Made by a program: the position numbers and the translations under genes
The notes under the pieces: generated by a model
What the model was told of the DNA's origin: nothing
Seen by the model: only the letters and a program-made list of their open reading frames with translations
Databases searched by the model: none
Part shown: positions 42,625 to 52,293 of the stretch, one piece after another
Layout: each line of letters starts with the position of its first letter
Position numbering within the stretch: position 1 is the first letter of the stretch
DNA from: Caballeronia sp. SBC1
GTDB lineage: Bacteria > Pseudomonadota > Gammaproteobacteria > Burkholderiales > Burkholderiaceae
Reading direction: 5' to 3'
Length of the DNA: 64,000 nt
Assembly (NCBI RefSeq): GCF_011493005.1
Contig: NZ_CP049158.1
Location: forward strand, 496,001-560,000

Positions 42625-44376
42625 ATGTTTTCGACGATTAAAGGCCGCCTCGGCATTGCGATGGCGCTTCTGGGTCTGTTGCTGATCGTAATCGGCGGAC
42701 TGGGGTTGTGGGGAATGAGCCGCGGTAACGACACAACTCGCGGTCTTTTCATGAACCAGATGCCTAGCGCTGTCGCGGCCGGCAACGCGGAAATGTTTAC
42801 TGCCCGTGAGCGGCTCAGCTTCGATCGTGCGGCCTTGCTGGCTGGCAAGCCCGGTGCGGAGACGGCCATTGAAACCGGGGCAACAATGCGCGCGCGTGCC
42901 GACAAGGAGTGGGCGACCTACGCCGCGCTGCCCCAGGGTCCGGGCGAACACAAACTGGCTGAAGATTTCGAAGCCAAGCGCCTTGAACTCCAGAAGCTGC
43001 TGGACGACGGTTACGCCAATATCAGGGCGAACGACGCAGACAAAATTGTCGCTTCCGCGGAAGCCATGCAGGTTGCGTTCAGGCAGTTGTCCACGATTGG
43101 CGACGCGCTGCGCAGGTATCAATTCGACTCCGCGAAGAGCGACTACGACAACTCGCAGGAAGCATTCGGCGACTTCCGTATTGTCGGCATCGCTTCCATT
43201 CTGGTTGGCCTCGCGGCGGCTCTTTTCTCCTGGCTGTCGCTGCGTCGTTCGATCGGGCGTCCGCTTGATGAAGCGCTTGCGCAGTTCGATGCTATCGCTG
43301 CCGGGGATCTGCGCCGTGAGCTGATTGTCACCTCGCGCGACGAGATGGGGCAACTGCTGTCGGGTCTCGCGAAGATGCAAGCCAGCCTCGTCAGCACAGT
43401 ACGCACGGTGCGCTCGGGCAGTGAATCCATTGCATCGGCGACCAAGCAGATTGCGGCGGGCAATATCGATTTGTCCTCGCGCACGGAAGAGCAGGCGTCG
43501 GCGTTGCAGGAAACTGCTTCGAGCATGGACGAGTTGACCGGCACGGTGAAGCAGAACGCCGAAAACGCGCGTCAGGCAAGCTCGCTGGCCGCCAACGCAT
43601 CGGACATTGCGAACAAGGGCAGCACGGTTGTTTCGCAAGTGGTCACCACCATGGGCGACATCAACCAGAGTTCAACGAAGATCGCCGACATCATCACGAT
43701 CATCGAAGGCATTGCGTTCCAGACCAACATCCTCGCGTTGAATGCGGCGGTGGAAGCCGCGCGTGCTGGTGAACAAGGACGGGGTTTCGCAGTCGTGGCG
43801 GCAGAAGTTCGCAGCCTCGCGCAACGCTCGTCGGCGGCAGCGAAGGAGATCAAGGAGCTGATCAACACGTCGGTCTCGCGCGTGCAGACAGGCACGACGC
43901 TGGTTGGCGATGCGGGCCGCACGATGTCGGAAATCATCGGCGCGGTGCAGCGTGTGACGGACATCATGGGCGAGATCGCGGCTGCGTCCGAAGAGCAGAG
44001 CAGCGGCATTGAACAAGTGGCGCGCGCGATCACGCAAATGGATGAAGTGACTCAGCAAAATGCGGCGCTCGTGGAAGAAGCCGCGGCCGCGGCGCAATCG
44101 CTGGAGGATCAGGCGGGCGCGTTGAAGGGGGCCGTGTCGGTGTTCCAGTTGAACGACGGCGGTCTGGAAGTCAGCAAGACGGCGCTCGGCGCGAAGCCGG
44201 CGCGTGGCGTGCCGCATCGCGCGTTGGCGGTATCGAAGAAACGCGCGATTGCTGTGAGTTCGGGTTCGAGCACGACTCCGGTTGCGGTCGCCGCAGCGCT
44301 CAAGACACCGGTGCTGATCAAAGAGAAGTCGAAGCCCGTTGCATTGGCCGCTGCTGCTGATTGGGAGGCGTTTTAA
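42625..44376 (+). CDS. Methyl-accepting chemotaxis protein
   Basis: 583 residues. Transmembrane helix about 8-32, periplasmic four-helix (Tar-like) domain, second helix near 187-210, HAMP, and the signalling domain with the conserved hairpin [30 protein letters not shown]. The C-terminus DWEAF is a CheR/CheB tether pentapeptide (x-W-x-x-F), so the receptor is a full-length chemotaxis receptor. Ligand unknown. Confidence 0.95.
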   Translation: MFSTIKGRLGIAMALLGLLLIVIGGLGLWGMSRGNDTTRGLFMNQMPSAVAAGNAEMFTARERLSFDRAALLAGKPGAETAIETGATMRARADKEWATYAALPQGPGEHKLAEDFEAKRLELQKLLDDGYANIRANDADKIVASAEAMQVAFRQLSTIGDALRRYQFDSAKSDYDNSQEAFGDFRIVGIASILVGLAAALFSWLSLRRSIGRPLDEALAQFDAIAAGDLRRELIVTSRDEMGQLLSGLAKMQASLVSTVRTVRSGSESIASATKQIAAGNIDLSSRTEEQASALQETASSMDELTGTVKQNAENARQASSLAANASDIANKGSTVVSQVVTTMGDINQSSTKIADIITIIEGIAFQTNILALNAAVEAARAGEQGRGFAVVAAEVRSLAQRSSAAAKEIKELINTSVSRVQTGTTLVGDAGRTMSEIIGAVQRVTDIMGEIAAASEEQSSGIEQVARAITQMDEVTQQNAALVEEAAAAAQSLEDQAGALKGAVSVFQLNDGGLEVSKTALGAKPARGVPHRALAVSKKRAIAVSSGSSTTPVAVAAALKTPVLIKEKSKPVALAAAADWEAF

Positions 44377-44403
44377 CCGACGTTGCATCCTGGCTAGCGG
44401 TCA

Positions 44404-44434
44404 CCGGGAGGCGCTGGATGTTCGCGTCTCCCGG
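44404..44434. terminator. Weak hairpin after the chemoreceptor gene
   Basis: CCGGGAG (44404-44410) pairs with CTCCCGG (44428-44434) across a 17-base loop. No T run follows. It lies between convergent genes. Confidence 0.3.
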
Positions 44435-44526
44435 CCGCGACAGGTTCGCAATTCAATTCGCCAGGCGTGCGGATGCAGGGGACGGGCCGAGCTATTTACC
44501 GCCGCTTTGCAACCGCTGCATCACGC

Positions 44527-45159
44527 TCACTTTGCGGGCAATGCCGACGGACTCATTCGCCTGATGCGCCTTCTCTCGAGGAAGGTCCATAGCATCAACA
44601 CGCCATACGTCGCGTATCGAAGAATAGTAGAGACGCTGCCAATCCACGCCGCATCTTCCCATTCGATATTCAGCAACAGCCGCACGGCATTCTCAGCCGT
44701 CAGACCCGCTCCCCATACAAGCGTCATTTTTCGAATGGCCGCTACGAGGTCGGGATTGTCGCGCCACCATTGATCGAACTTAGCCGTTCCTCCGTCCTGC
44801 TCGCGGGCTATGGTCGACCGCCCGAGATAAAATACGATCGGCTTTGCAAAGGCGAGCGAGATCAAAAACGCAATGCCGATCAAGCCCGAAATAATGGGTT
44901 CTTCGAAAAGGCGCGTATGGGGGTTATCGATAAAGAATGAAACCACTAGCGAGAACAACGTGCCGACCAGGACGATCGCGCTTAGCGCGTCGAAGTGACT
45001 AAAACGTAAAAGGTCCCACGTCATCCACGCAATTAGCGGCAGTGTGGAAGCGGCCAGTGCGCCGAGGTGGCCCCATTGCGGATACGCAAGGTGATAGGCG
45101 AGCCACGGCAAGAGCACGTTGATGCAGATCGCGGATAAATATCGGGCCCGGATGTTCAT
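44527..45159 (-). CDS. VC0807-like integral membrane protein
   Basis: 210 residues with about six hydrophobic segments. The layout PWLAYHLAYPQWGHLGALAASTLPLI, LVVSFFIDNPHTRLFEEPI and KMTLVWGAGLTAENAVRLLL is that of VC0807-type proteins of unknown function. AGG lies eight bases before ATG 45159; the open frame runs to 45213 without support. Convergent with the chemoreceptor gene. Confidence 0.72.
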   Translation of the reverse strand: MNIRARYLSAICINVLLPWLAYHLAYPQWGHLGALAASTLPLIAWMTWDLLRFSHFDALSAIVLVGTLFSLVVSFFIDNPHTRLFEEPIISGLIGIAFLISLAFAKPIVFYLGRSTIAREQDGGTAKFDQWWRDNPDLVAAIRKMTLVWGAGLTAENAVRLLLNIEWEDAAWIGSVSTILRYATYGVLMLWTFLERRRIRRMSPSALPAK

Positions 45160-45366
45160 ACGAATAGCCTGAGTGCCGAAGTTCAGACCTGCCGGGTTGC
45201 CGGCGCGGGACAAACAAAAATACCACGGGACGAATCAAGTGTCTCAGGCGTTTCACGCATCAGAGATGGCCCGAGCTGCAAAGACGACGGCGGCCATTAA
45301 TGAACCGATAAGGACAACCTTCGGCGCACTCCTTTCGAGATTAAAACAAGGAGTGTTGCTGAGTTC

Positions 45367-45963
45367 CTAGCGCTGCTTAAGCGTTGATGCATCAAAGCAT
45401 CGAAACGCGAGGCTGATGCGCGGCCCGTCAACTCCGCTCATCTTCGGTATGCCGTGATTGTGCGTGAATTGCGATGCGTAGCTCATCACGAGCACACTGC
45501 CCGCCTGCAGATCCACATTGAGCGTGCGGCCCTTGCCCGACTTCGCGCGGATTGTCATGCGGCGCGTCGCGCCCAGCGACAGGATTGCTATTGGCGCCTT
45601 CTGCACCAACCCTTGCGTCTTGTCGTTATGGGGCGCGACGCTGTCGTTGCCATCGCGATACAGATTCAAGCCGACGCTGTTGAACTGCGCGCCGGCAATC
45701 ACGCGCACTTGTACCGCCGCTTCCATCAGGGGCTCCGGTAAATCCGCCGCATCCAGCGAGAAATGCGCCATCAGGCGTGGCACATCGACCTCGCGTTCGT
45801 ACATCATCCGGCGCTGATTGCCCCACGTCACGTTGGCCAGCGTCTGCTCAAACCACGCGCGCGCAGTGGCTTGCGGGATCACGTCGGGCAGGTAGCGAAT
45901 CCCGCTTTCGGTGTCTTCCACAAGCTCGAGCGGCACGGCATCGAACAGATCGTTTTGAAACAC
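45367..45963 (-). CDS. alkB: AlkB-family alpha-ketoglutarate-dependent dioxygenase
   Basis: 198 residues with the AlkB iron and oxoglutarate ligands: H112-x-D114 (APHNDKT), H170 in THNHGIPK and R182/R188 in PRISLAFR. It removes methyl lesions from nucleic acid by oxidation. GTG start preceded by AGGA. It follows dinB by 17 bp on the same strand, and a LexA-type box precedes dinB, so it is probably SOS-induced together with the polymerase. Confidence 0.92.
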   Translation of the reverse strand: MFQNDLFDAVPLELVEDTESGIRYLPDVIPQATARAWFEQTLANVTWGNQRRMMYEREVDVPRLMAHFSLDAADLPEPLMEAAVQVRVIAGAQFNSVGLNLYRDGNDSVAPHNDKTQGLVQKAPIAILSLGATRRMTIRAKSGKGRTLNVDLQAGSVLVMSYASQFTHNHGIPKMSGVDGPRISLAFRCFDASTLKQR

Positions 45964-45980
45964 GACGATTCCTCTCCTGG

Positions 45981-47138
45981 CTAATCCGCCGCAAACGGCA
46001 ATTCACCCTGAACCGATTGCGGCTCGGCAGCATACGATCCCGCCGGCAGCAACGCCGTCACGCGTACCCCGAGCAAACGCAGTCGACGGTCCAACGGCAC
46101 GCGCTTCAGACACTCGGTCGCGGCGCGCCGGATCTCCGTTGCATCGGCTGTTGGAAATGGGACCGTCAGATCACGCGTGACCGTACTGAAGTCGTTGTAG
46201 CGCAGCTTGATGCCGACCGTGCGACCCTCGTACCCCTTGCGCCGCAGATCGTCGGCCACGCGCGTACAGAGGTCGGTAAACGCCGCCGAGAGTTCCGCGC
46301 GATCGTGGCGTGGATGCAGGTCGCGCTCGAAGGTGGTTTCGCGGCTCATCGACTTCGGCTCGGAGCTGACCACGACGGGCCGTTCGTCGAACCCCTGCGC
46401 CACGTCCAGGAGCCATGCCGAGTAAGTCCGGCCAAAGCGGGCCTGCAGTATCTCGGGGTCCGCACGCGCCAGATCACCGACGGTCTCAATGCCGATAGCC
46501 GCCAGTTTTTCATTCGCCTTCGGCCCGATGCCGTTCACCTTGCGTACCGGCAGCGGCCAGATTCGCAAGGGGATGTCGGCGGGGGTGAGGATCGTCAGGC
46601 CGTCGGGCTTATCCAGTTCCGAGCCGATCTTCGCCAGCAGCTTGTTCGGCGCGACGCTGATCGAACACGACAGCGCGGTCGCATCGCGCACGGCCTGCTT
46701 GATGCGTGCGGCGGTCTCGGCGGGGTCGCCCGGCAGGTCCGTCAGGTCGATGTAGATTTCATCGATGCCGCGGTTCTCGATCTGCGTGGTGAACGTGGCC
46801 ACCGCCTCTTTGAAGAGGCGCGAGTAGTGCCGGTAAGAATCGAAGTCGGTGGGCAGCAAGATGGCGTCGGGCGCGAGCTGCGCGGCTTTCATCATGCCCA
46901 TGGCGGAAAACACGCCGAGCGCGCGTGCTTCGTAGGTCGAGGTGGTGACAACGCCGCGGCCCGCGTAATCGCGCAGCCGTTTAAAGCGCCGAGTGCCGTC
47001 CGCCAGTGTTTCGGGCGTGGCGTTCCGGCCGCCGCCGATCACGACCGGCTGGCCGCGCAGTTCCGGGTAACGCAGCAGTTCAACGGACGCATAAAAGGCG
47101 TCCATGTCCAGATGCGCGATGTGCCGCGTGGCTGTCAC
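45981..47138 (-). CDS. dinB: DNA polymerase IV
   Basis: 385 residues of the Y-family: HIAHLDMDAFYASVELLRYPELRGQPVVIGG with the catalytic aspartate, YEARALGVFSAM, and IDEIYIDLTDLPG with the second metal site (the usual SIDE is here GIDE). HhH and little-finger regions follow (WPLPVRKVNGIGPKANEKL). GTG start with GGAG seven bases upstream. It performs translesion synthesis. First gene of a dinB-alkB unit behind an SOS box. Confidence 0.95.
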   Translation of the reverse strand: MTATRHIAHLDMDAFYASVELLRYPELRGQPVVIGGGRNATPETLADGTRRFKRLRDYAGRGVVTTSTYEARALGVFSAMGMMKAAQLAPDAILLPTDFDSYRHYSRLFKEAVATFTTQIENRGIDEIYIDLTDLPGDPAETAARIKQAVRDATALSCSISVAPNKLLAKIGSELDKPDGLTILTPADIPLRIWPLPVRKVNGIGPKANEKLAAIGIETVGDLARADPEILQARFGRTYSAWLLDVAQGFDERPVVVSSEPKSMSRETTFERDLHPRHDRAELSAAFTDLCTRVADDLRRKGYEGRTVGIKLRYNDFSTVTRDLTVPFPTADATEIRRAATECLKRVPLDRRLRLLGVRVTALLPAGSYAAEPQSVQGELPFAAD

Positions 47139-47232
47139 CGCTGCGCTCCAGCACGCAAGCGGCTCAACGCGATTGGCGCATAGGAACCGGATGTACCGAT
47201 ATTTCCGCTGGGAACGGACATAATGAAAATAG

Positions 47233-47248
47233 CTGTATGGATGTACAG
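47233..47248 (-). promoter_or_regulatory. LexA (SOS) box upstream of dinB
   Basis: CTGT-ATGGATGT-ACAG, the CTGT-N8-ACAG consensus of LexA in beta- and gammaproteobacteria, 95 bp before the dinB start. On the minus strand it reads TACTGT...ACAG, extending the match. Confidence 0.82.
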
Positions 47249-47302
47249 TATTTTACATCAAAAGCGTGGGGTGTCCTCTTGATACCTCAATCCGCCGATT
47301 CC

Positions 47303-48181
47303 TCAAGACGCAGGTATCTTCGACGCGCGTACGAATTCGATGAAGCGCGCCGCCACCGCGTTATCGCGTGTCGCTTGCCAAGCCAGCCCGACTTGCCAAC
47401 GGGCGGCCGCATCGCGCAAGGGCAACACTCTGGCATCCCGCAGCAGATACTTCGCCCGGGACGGCAAAAATGCAGCGCCGACGCCTGCAGCGACAGCAGC
47501 CAGAACAGACTGGATATCATCCGTCTGCTGAATCACGCGCGGCACGAAACCATGCTCGCTGCACCAACGATCTATCTGCGCTGCCAGACCGGGGCCACTG
47601 CTGCGCGCGAGCGCGATCAAGCCGGGTTCGTTGAGCTCATCCAAATTTGACGGAAGGCGCTTCCATTTTGCGTGCTGAGGCACGGCAAGCGCCAATGCCT
47701 CGCTGAGCAACGGCACGCAAGACAACCCGCTATCGGCCGGCATGCGCAGGAAGCCCACATCAAGCTTCCCCGCGAGAAGCCGGCGGGTCTGCTCGGCTGA
47801 AGAAAGATCATTGAGCGACACGCTGACGTTCGGATTCAGTCTTCGAAATTCCGCGATCAGTTGCGGCGCCAGCGTCAAGGTCGAAAGCCCGAGACCGACA
47901 CGCAAATATCCGCGCTTTCCACTGCTGGCTTCGCGCGCCCGTGCGACCAGTTCGTCCGCATCGCGTACCAGTGTTTGCGCGCCCGCAAGGAACTCGGCGC
48001 CGAATGACGTCAGTTCAGCGCCATGCCTGCCGCGTTCAAACAGCCGCGCCCCCAATGTGTCTTCCAATGCCGCTACCTGCTTGCTGAGGGCGGGTTGAGT
48101 GACATTAAGCGCTTCGGCAGCGCGCCCGAAATGGTGGAGTTCAGTCACGGTGAGGAAGGCCCGCAGAAGTTTAAGTTCCAT
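47303..48181 (-). CDS. LysR-type regulator
   Basis: 292 residues: MELKLLRAFLTVTELHHFGRAAEALNVTQPALSKQVAALEDTLG is the LysR winged helix, followed by a two-lobe effector domain (GYLRVGLGLSTLTLAPQLI). Divergent from a nitrilase-fold gene only 102 bp away, which it probably controls. An imperfect dyad around 48186-48222 (AGTAATTGAAT against ATTCATTTTACT) lies between them. Confidence 0.92.
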   Translation of the reverse strand: MELKLLRAFLTVTELHHFGRAAEALNVTQPALSKQVAALEDTLGARLFERGRHGAELTSFGAEFLAGAQTLVRDADELVARAREASSGKRGYLRVGLGLSTLTLAPQLIAEFRRLNPNVSVSLNDLSSAEQTRRLLAGKLDVGFLRMPADSGLSCVPLLSEALALAVPQHAKWKRLPSNLDELNEPGLIALARSSGPGLAAQIDRWCSEHGFVPRVIQQTDDIQSVLAAVAAGVGAAFLPSRAKYLLRDARVLPLRDAAARWQVGLAWQATRDNAVAARFIEFVRASKIPAS

Positions 48182-48283
48182 TCCGTAAAGTAATTGAATA
48201 TGTCGAATGATTCATTTTACTTATTGAAGGCCTGGCGGTCCAATGCACTCTTCAACGGGTTCTTCAATCAGGTGGTGAACGAC

Positions 48284-49261
48284 ATGTCTTTCCCCTTTCA
48301 GGTTGCGACAGTCCCGCTCATTTCGCTGCGCGGGAATGCATCGCAGAACGTTGCGAACGTGTCCGCGTGGCTTGAGGGTGCGGCGCTCAAAGGAATCTCG
48401 CTGGTTGTTTTCCCTGAAGCCAGTCTTGTGGGATACGCCGATACCCTGAACCTTCGTCGCCGTGAGCTTGCAACGCTGGCCGAGCCGCTCGACGGGCGTT
48501 CAATCGATCAAGTCGCCGATGCAGTCGAGCGCACCGGCGTGGCTGCGGGTGTCGGATTTATCGAGCGGGCAACGGATGGGAGGTTGTTCAACAGTTACGT
48601 GATTTGCATGCCGGGCGGCGTGCGTTGTTGTCATCGCAAACTGAACGCGGTCGAACACCCCGGCATCGAACGTGGCGAGCAGTACACGGTCCTGGATACG
48701 AAGTGGGGCGTCCGTATCGGCATTCTGATTGGCGCAGATAACTATCTGATCGAGAACGTTCGCACGACGGCGCTCATGGGCGCGACATTGCTTGTTGCGC
48801 CGCATCGGACATATGGTTCGGATGACCATCAGAAGCCTTCGTTACAGCCTCTTTCAACGCGGCAACGAACCCGGCCGCACGCCATGGAGAGCGTGGGCGA
48901 AGCCGACTGGTTGCGGCGGTCGTTGATCGCGCGAGCATCCGATAACGGATTGTTCGTAGTCTTTAGTAATGGTTCGGACGAGGGCAGTCATCAAAGTGGC
49001 ATGATCATCGATCCTTTGGGGCGAGTGCTGGCCGATCAAGTGTGCTCATCCAACCCGATGGTTTCCGCAGAAGTGAACCCCAGTCTGATAGAGGGGAGCG
49101 TTGGCCAGCAATGCTTGGCGGCCCGTCGCTCTGACGCTAACGGGCCGCTCGTCCGTTCAATGCTGCCGCGCGTTAACGCGTTTGCGGACCGCAGTGGAAC
49201 GCCGTTAAGAGGCGCGATTGCATTGAGCTTCGCTCAGGTCAGCCGCATCCGCCAGATGTAG
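48284..49261 (+). CDS. Nitrilase-fold protein without the catalytic cysteine
   Basis: 325 residues from MSFPFQVATVPLISLRG. The carbon-nitrogen hydrolase fold is recognisable: Glu45 in VVFPEASLVG and Lys119 in CCHRKLNAVEHPG. The nucleophile position, normally Cys in a GILIC-like strand, is Gly150 (GILIGADN; codon GGC, one base from TGC). The enzyme should therefore be inactive as an amidase or nitrilase, unless another residue replaces the cysteine. The start at 48284 is supported by homology; an open frame continues to 48194. Divergent LysR gene upstream. Confidence 0.85.
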   Translation: MSFPFQVATVPLISLRGNASQNVANVSAWLEGAALKGISLVVFPEASLVGYADTLNLRRRELATLAEPLDGRSIDQVADAVERTGVAAGVGFIERATDGRLFNSYVICMPGGVRCCHRKLNAVEHPGIERGEQYTVLDTKWGVRIGILIGADNYLIENVRTTALMGATLLVAPHRTYGSDDHQKPSLQPLSTRQRTRPHAMESVGEADWLRRSLIARASDNGLFVVFSNGSDEGSHQSGMIIDPLGRVLADQVCSSNPMVSAEVNPSLIEGSVGQQCLAARRSDANGPLVRSMLPRVNAFADRSGTPLRGAIALSFAQVSRIRQM

Positions 49262-49273
49262 CGTTCCACGCGT

Positions 49274-50155
49274 TCAGTGTTCGCCGTTGGCTGGGCCGAT
49301 CGCGTCGAGTTCAGCAAGCACGGCGTCCGACAACCGTAACTGCGCCGCCTGCATGTTTTCCCGCAGATGCGCGAGCGACGACGTGCCCGGAATCAGCAGA
49401 ATGTTGGGCGCGCGGTGCAGGAGCCAGGCGAGCGCCACCTGCATCGGTGTCGCGCCGATCGTTTGGGCGATAGTGGACAGCTCGGACGATTGAATCGGCG
49501 TGAACCCGCCAAGCGGGAAGAACGGCACAAACGCAATGCCCTGGCTCGCCAGCTCGTCGATCAGCGTATCGTCTTCTCGATGAACCAGGTTGTAGTGGTT
49601 CTGAACGCAGACAATTTTTGCAATGCCCTGCGCCTCGGCGATCTGGGCCGCGGTCACATTGCTCAGGCCGATATGGCGCACGAGCCCCTCGCGCTGGAGT
49701 TCGGCAAGCGCTGTAACCTGTTTTTCAATCGATCCTTCCGCCGGCGAATGAATATTCCCCATGATGCGCATATTGACCACGTCAAGCGTATCCAGGCCGA
49801 GATTGCGCAGGTTGTCGTGGACGCCGCGCCTGAGATCTTCCGGTTCCATCGCCGGTAGCCAGCCACCGTCTTCGCCGCGCACGGCGCCAAGCTTGGTGAC
49901 GATCACAAGATCATCCCGGTACGGGTGAAGCGCTTCGCGAATGATCTGGTTGGTGACGTGCGGTCCGTAGAAATCGCTTGTATCGATGTGATCGACGCCC
50001 GACGCCACCGCTTCACGCAGAACGGCTATGGCTACATCACGATCCTTCGGCGGCCCGAACACGCCGGGGCCAGCCAGTTGCATGGCGCCGTAGCCCAGGC
50101 GATGCACCGGACGTCGGCCAAGCTCAAAAGTGGCGGTAGGGCTGAAATTCGACAT
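49274..50155 (-). CDS. Aldo/keto reductase
   Basis: 293 residues. The barrel motifs are present: HRLGYGAMQLAG, DTSDFYGPHVTNQIIREAL with catalytic Asp and Tyr, and the NADPH-binding LLIPGTSSLAHLRENMQAA near the C-terminus. It resembles the pyridoxal/oxidoreductase group of AKRs. AAGGAGAG precedes the ATG. Divergent from a LysR gene with a palindrome between them. Confidence 0.92.
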   Translation of the reverse strand: MSNFSPTATFELGRRPVHRLGYGAMQLAGPGVFGPPKDRDVAIAVLREAVASGVDHIDTSDFYGPHVTNQIIREALHPYRDDLVIVTKLGAVRGEDGGWLPAMEPEDLRRGVHDNLRNLGLDTLDVVNMRIMGNIHSPAEGSIEKQVTALAELQREGLVRHIGLSNVTAAQIAEAQGIAKIVCVQNHYNLVHREDDTLIDELASQGIAFVPFFPLGGFTPIQSSELSTIAQTIGATPMQVALAWLLHRAPNILLIPGTSSLAHLRENMQAAQLRLSDAVLAELDAIGPANGEH

Positions 50156-50205
50156 GACGCGCTCTCCTTGATGAATGTGAAGCCAGTATGGCGGCGATTG
50201 TGTTG

Positions 50206-50223
50206 TTAGATAATCCGGTCTAA
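50206..50223. promoter_or_regulatory. Palindrome between AKR and LysR genes
   Basis: TTAGA-N8-TCTAA, perfect 5-bp arms, 51 bp before the AKR start and 36 bp before the LysR start. Candidate site of the divergent LysR regulator. Confidence 0.5.
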
Positions 50224-50258
50224 ATTGCACGGGTTGTTTAAAAATGTGAACAGTGACC

Positions 50259-51185
50259 ATGGAATTAAATGATCTTGCCGCGTTCATTTCAGTGGCTCGC
50301 GCCGGCGGTTTTCGCGATGCAGCCCGGATTAGCGGCGTCTCCGCCTCGAGTCTGAGCATTGCCGTGCGTCGTCTGGAGGCGAAACTCGGGCTGCGCTTGC
50401 TCAACCGGACCACTCGCAGCGTGGCCCCGACCGAACCCGGACTACGCCTTCTGGAAAAGCTGGCGCCGTTGTTCAGCGAGATGGAAGCGTCGCTGGATGT
50501 CCTGAACGGCTTCAGGGACAAGCCAAGCGGCACGCTGAAACTGAACGTGCCGTCGAGCACCGCGCGGATTGTGTTGCCAACCGTTATTGCGTCGTTCCTG
50601 AAGGCTTATCCGGACATCCGCGTGGAAGTCGTGGTCGAGGATGGTTTCGTCGATGTGCTGTCGATCGGCTGTGACGCGGGCATTCGTTATGACGAGCGGC
50701 TTGAGCAGGACATGATCGCCATTCCGATCGGGCCACGCGTGCAGCGGTTCGCGACGGCTGCTGCGCCGGAATATCTCGATACGCACGGCAGACCCGAGCA
50801 CCCGCGCGAGTTGCTTTCGCATGCGTGCTTGCGCGGGCAGTTTGCCGGCGGCGCGAAGCCTACGTGGGATTTTGAGCGGGACGGGGAGGTGATACGGCTG
50901 GATCCTACGGGACCGCTTCTGGTCAGGCCCGGCGCGGCAATGGACCTTGCAATCAGTACGGCCGTGGCAGGCGTGGGCGTGATTCACCTGTTCGAGGGAA
51001 TGCTGCGTCCGTATCTGGATAGCGGCGCGTTGGAGCCGATTCTCGAACCGTGGTGGCCGAGCTTTTCGGGCCCATTTCTCTACTATCCGGGGCATCGTCA
51101 CCTGCCCGCACCGTTGCGTGTTTTTATCGATTTCGTGAAGGCGGGGAATTTATCGAACCCGTCACCGAATCCGCCGGCCCTTTGA
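50259..51185 (+). CDS. LysR-type regulator of the aldo/keto reductase
   Basis: 308 residues: MELNDLAAFISVARAGGFRDAARISGVSASSLSIAVRRLEAKLG is the winged helix, then LysR-substrate domain with GCDAGIRYDERLEQDMIAIPIG of the PgrR/aldo-keto group. ATG 50259 is preferred over GTG 50253. These regulators commonly control a divergent reductase. Its stop lies one base from that of the convergent next gene. Confidence 0.92.
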   Translation: MELNDLAAFISVARAGGFRDAARISGVSASSLSIAVRRLEAKLGLRLLNRTTRSVAPTEPGLRLLEKLAPLFSEMEASLDVLNGFRDKPSGTLKLNVPSSTARIVLPTVIASFLKAYPDIRVEVVVEDGFVDVLSIGCDAGIRYDERLEQDMIAIPIGPRVQRFATAAAPEYLDTHGRPEHPRELLSHACLRGQFAGGAKPTWDFERDGEVIRLDPTGPLLVRPGAAMDLAISTAVAGVGVIHLFEGMLRPYLDSGALEPILEPWWPSFSGPFLYYPGHRHLPAPLRVFIDFVKAGNLSNPSPNPPAL

Positions 51186-51186
51186 T

Positions 51187-52110
51187 CTACGCCTCCGCCT
51201 CCGTTTGCGCCTGCGGCACGATCGAACTCAACCAGTCCGAGAGCGCGACAAACGGTTCGTCGTTGGCAATTTCGTCGGGTGCGACGAGGTAATAACCTGA
51301 CGTGCCGGACATCGGTTTATTCAGCGGCACGACCAGCCGGCCGGACGACAATTCGTCCGCGAGCAAAATTTCGGGCAGCAACGCGACCCCCAAGCCCGCC
51401 TGAGCCGCGCTGGTGAGCATGGTGAACAATTCGTAGCGCGCGCCGCGTACCGCTCGAACATCGTGCTCAAGCCCGTTCAGACGAAACCAGGTGCGCCAGG
51501 CGTCGGGCCGTGTCGATAAATGCAGCAGTGGCAAATCAACAAGTTGTTCAAGCGAAATCGATGAGCCGGGCGCACTTCCGGCGAGGAGAGAAGGGCTGCA
51601 CACCGGTACGACCTTGCCCTCGCGGAACAGCAGTTTCCCCTGCGTGCCGGGCCATACCGAATCGCCGAAATACAGCGCGGCGTCGAAGGGCGAATCGCTG
51701 AACAGGAAAGGCTCGGTGCGTATCGACAGATTCACCGTGATGTCCGGCCGCAGCGCGCGAAATTGCGGCAGGCGCGGGATCAGCCACTGGCTGGCCAGTG
51801 TAGGAACGACCGCTATCTCCAGAATCCGCCCCACACCGCGTTGCGCCATCAGTTCGAGCGTATCGCGCTCAATCCGGTCGAGGTTCTTGCGCACGAGCGC
51901 CGCGTAATGACGGCCGTGCGTGGTCAGCACAATGCGCTTCTTGATGCGCAGGAACAAAGCGACCCCCAGCCGGCTTTCCAGTCCCGCAACCTGGCGGCAT
52001 ACCGCACTTTGCGTGAGCGAAAGCTCATTGGCCGCTCGGGTGAAGCTCTCGTGGCGTGCGGCGGCCTCGAAGATCTGCAAGGCGACCAGATTGGGAATGC
52101 CTTTTCTCAT
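51187..52110 (-). CDS. LysR-type regulator (GcvA-like) of the lysine/pipecolate block
   Basis: 307 residues: IPNLVALQIFEAAARHESFTRAANELSLTQSAVCRQVAGLESRLG, then FLRIKKRIVLTTHGRHYAALVR, typical of the GcvA/AmpR branch. It is divergent from hglS with 183 bp between; the spacer contains TGAT-N8-ATCA near 52178-52193. It is the natural regulator of the block at 52.3-63.5 kb. Confidence 0.9.
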   Translation of the reverse strand: MRKGIPNLVALQIFEAAARHESFTRAANELSLTQSAVCRQVAGLESRLGVALFLRIKKRIVLTTHGRHYAALVRKNLDRIERDTLELMAQRGVGRILEIAVVPTLASQWLIPRLPQFRALRPDITVNLSIRTEPFLFSDSPFDAALYFGDSVWPGTQGKLLFREGKVVPVCSPSLLAGSAPGSSISLEQLVDLPLLHLSTRPDAWRTWFRLNGLEHDVRAVRGARYELFTMLTSAAQAGLGVALLPEILLADELSSGRLVVPLNKPMSGTSGYYLVAPDEIANDEPFVALSDWLSSIVPQAQTEAEA

Positions 52111-52293
52111 GTTTTACCGGTACCGTTTGCGTCTCGCGCGTCGAGGAATTAGGTGACTTGGTTCTGTTTGCGAATGAACTGATGAGTTTATATCAATTGC
52201 GCGGCTTTTTGACGCCCTCCAGAATCGCCTTCCAATGAATCGCCGAACCGGGCCCTGGGCTCGCGCCACGCTGGATCAGCCGGAACTGGATAA

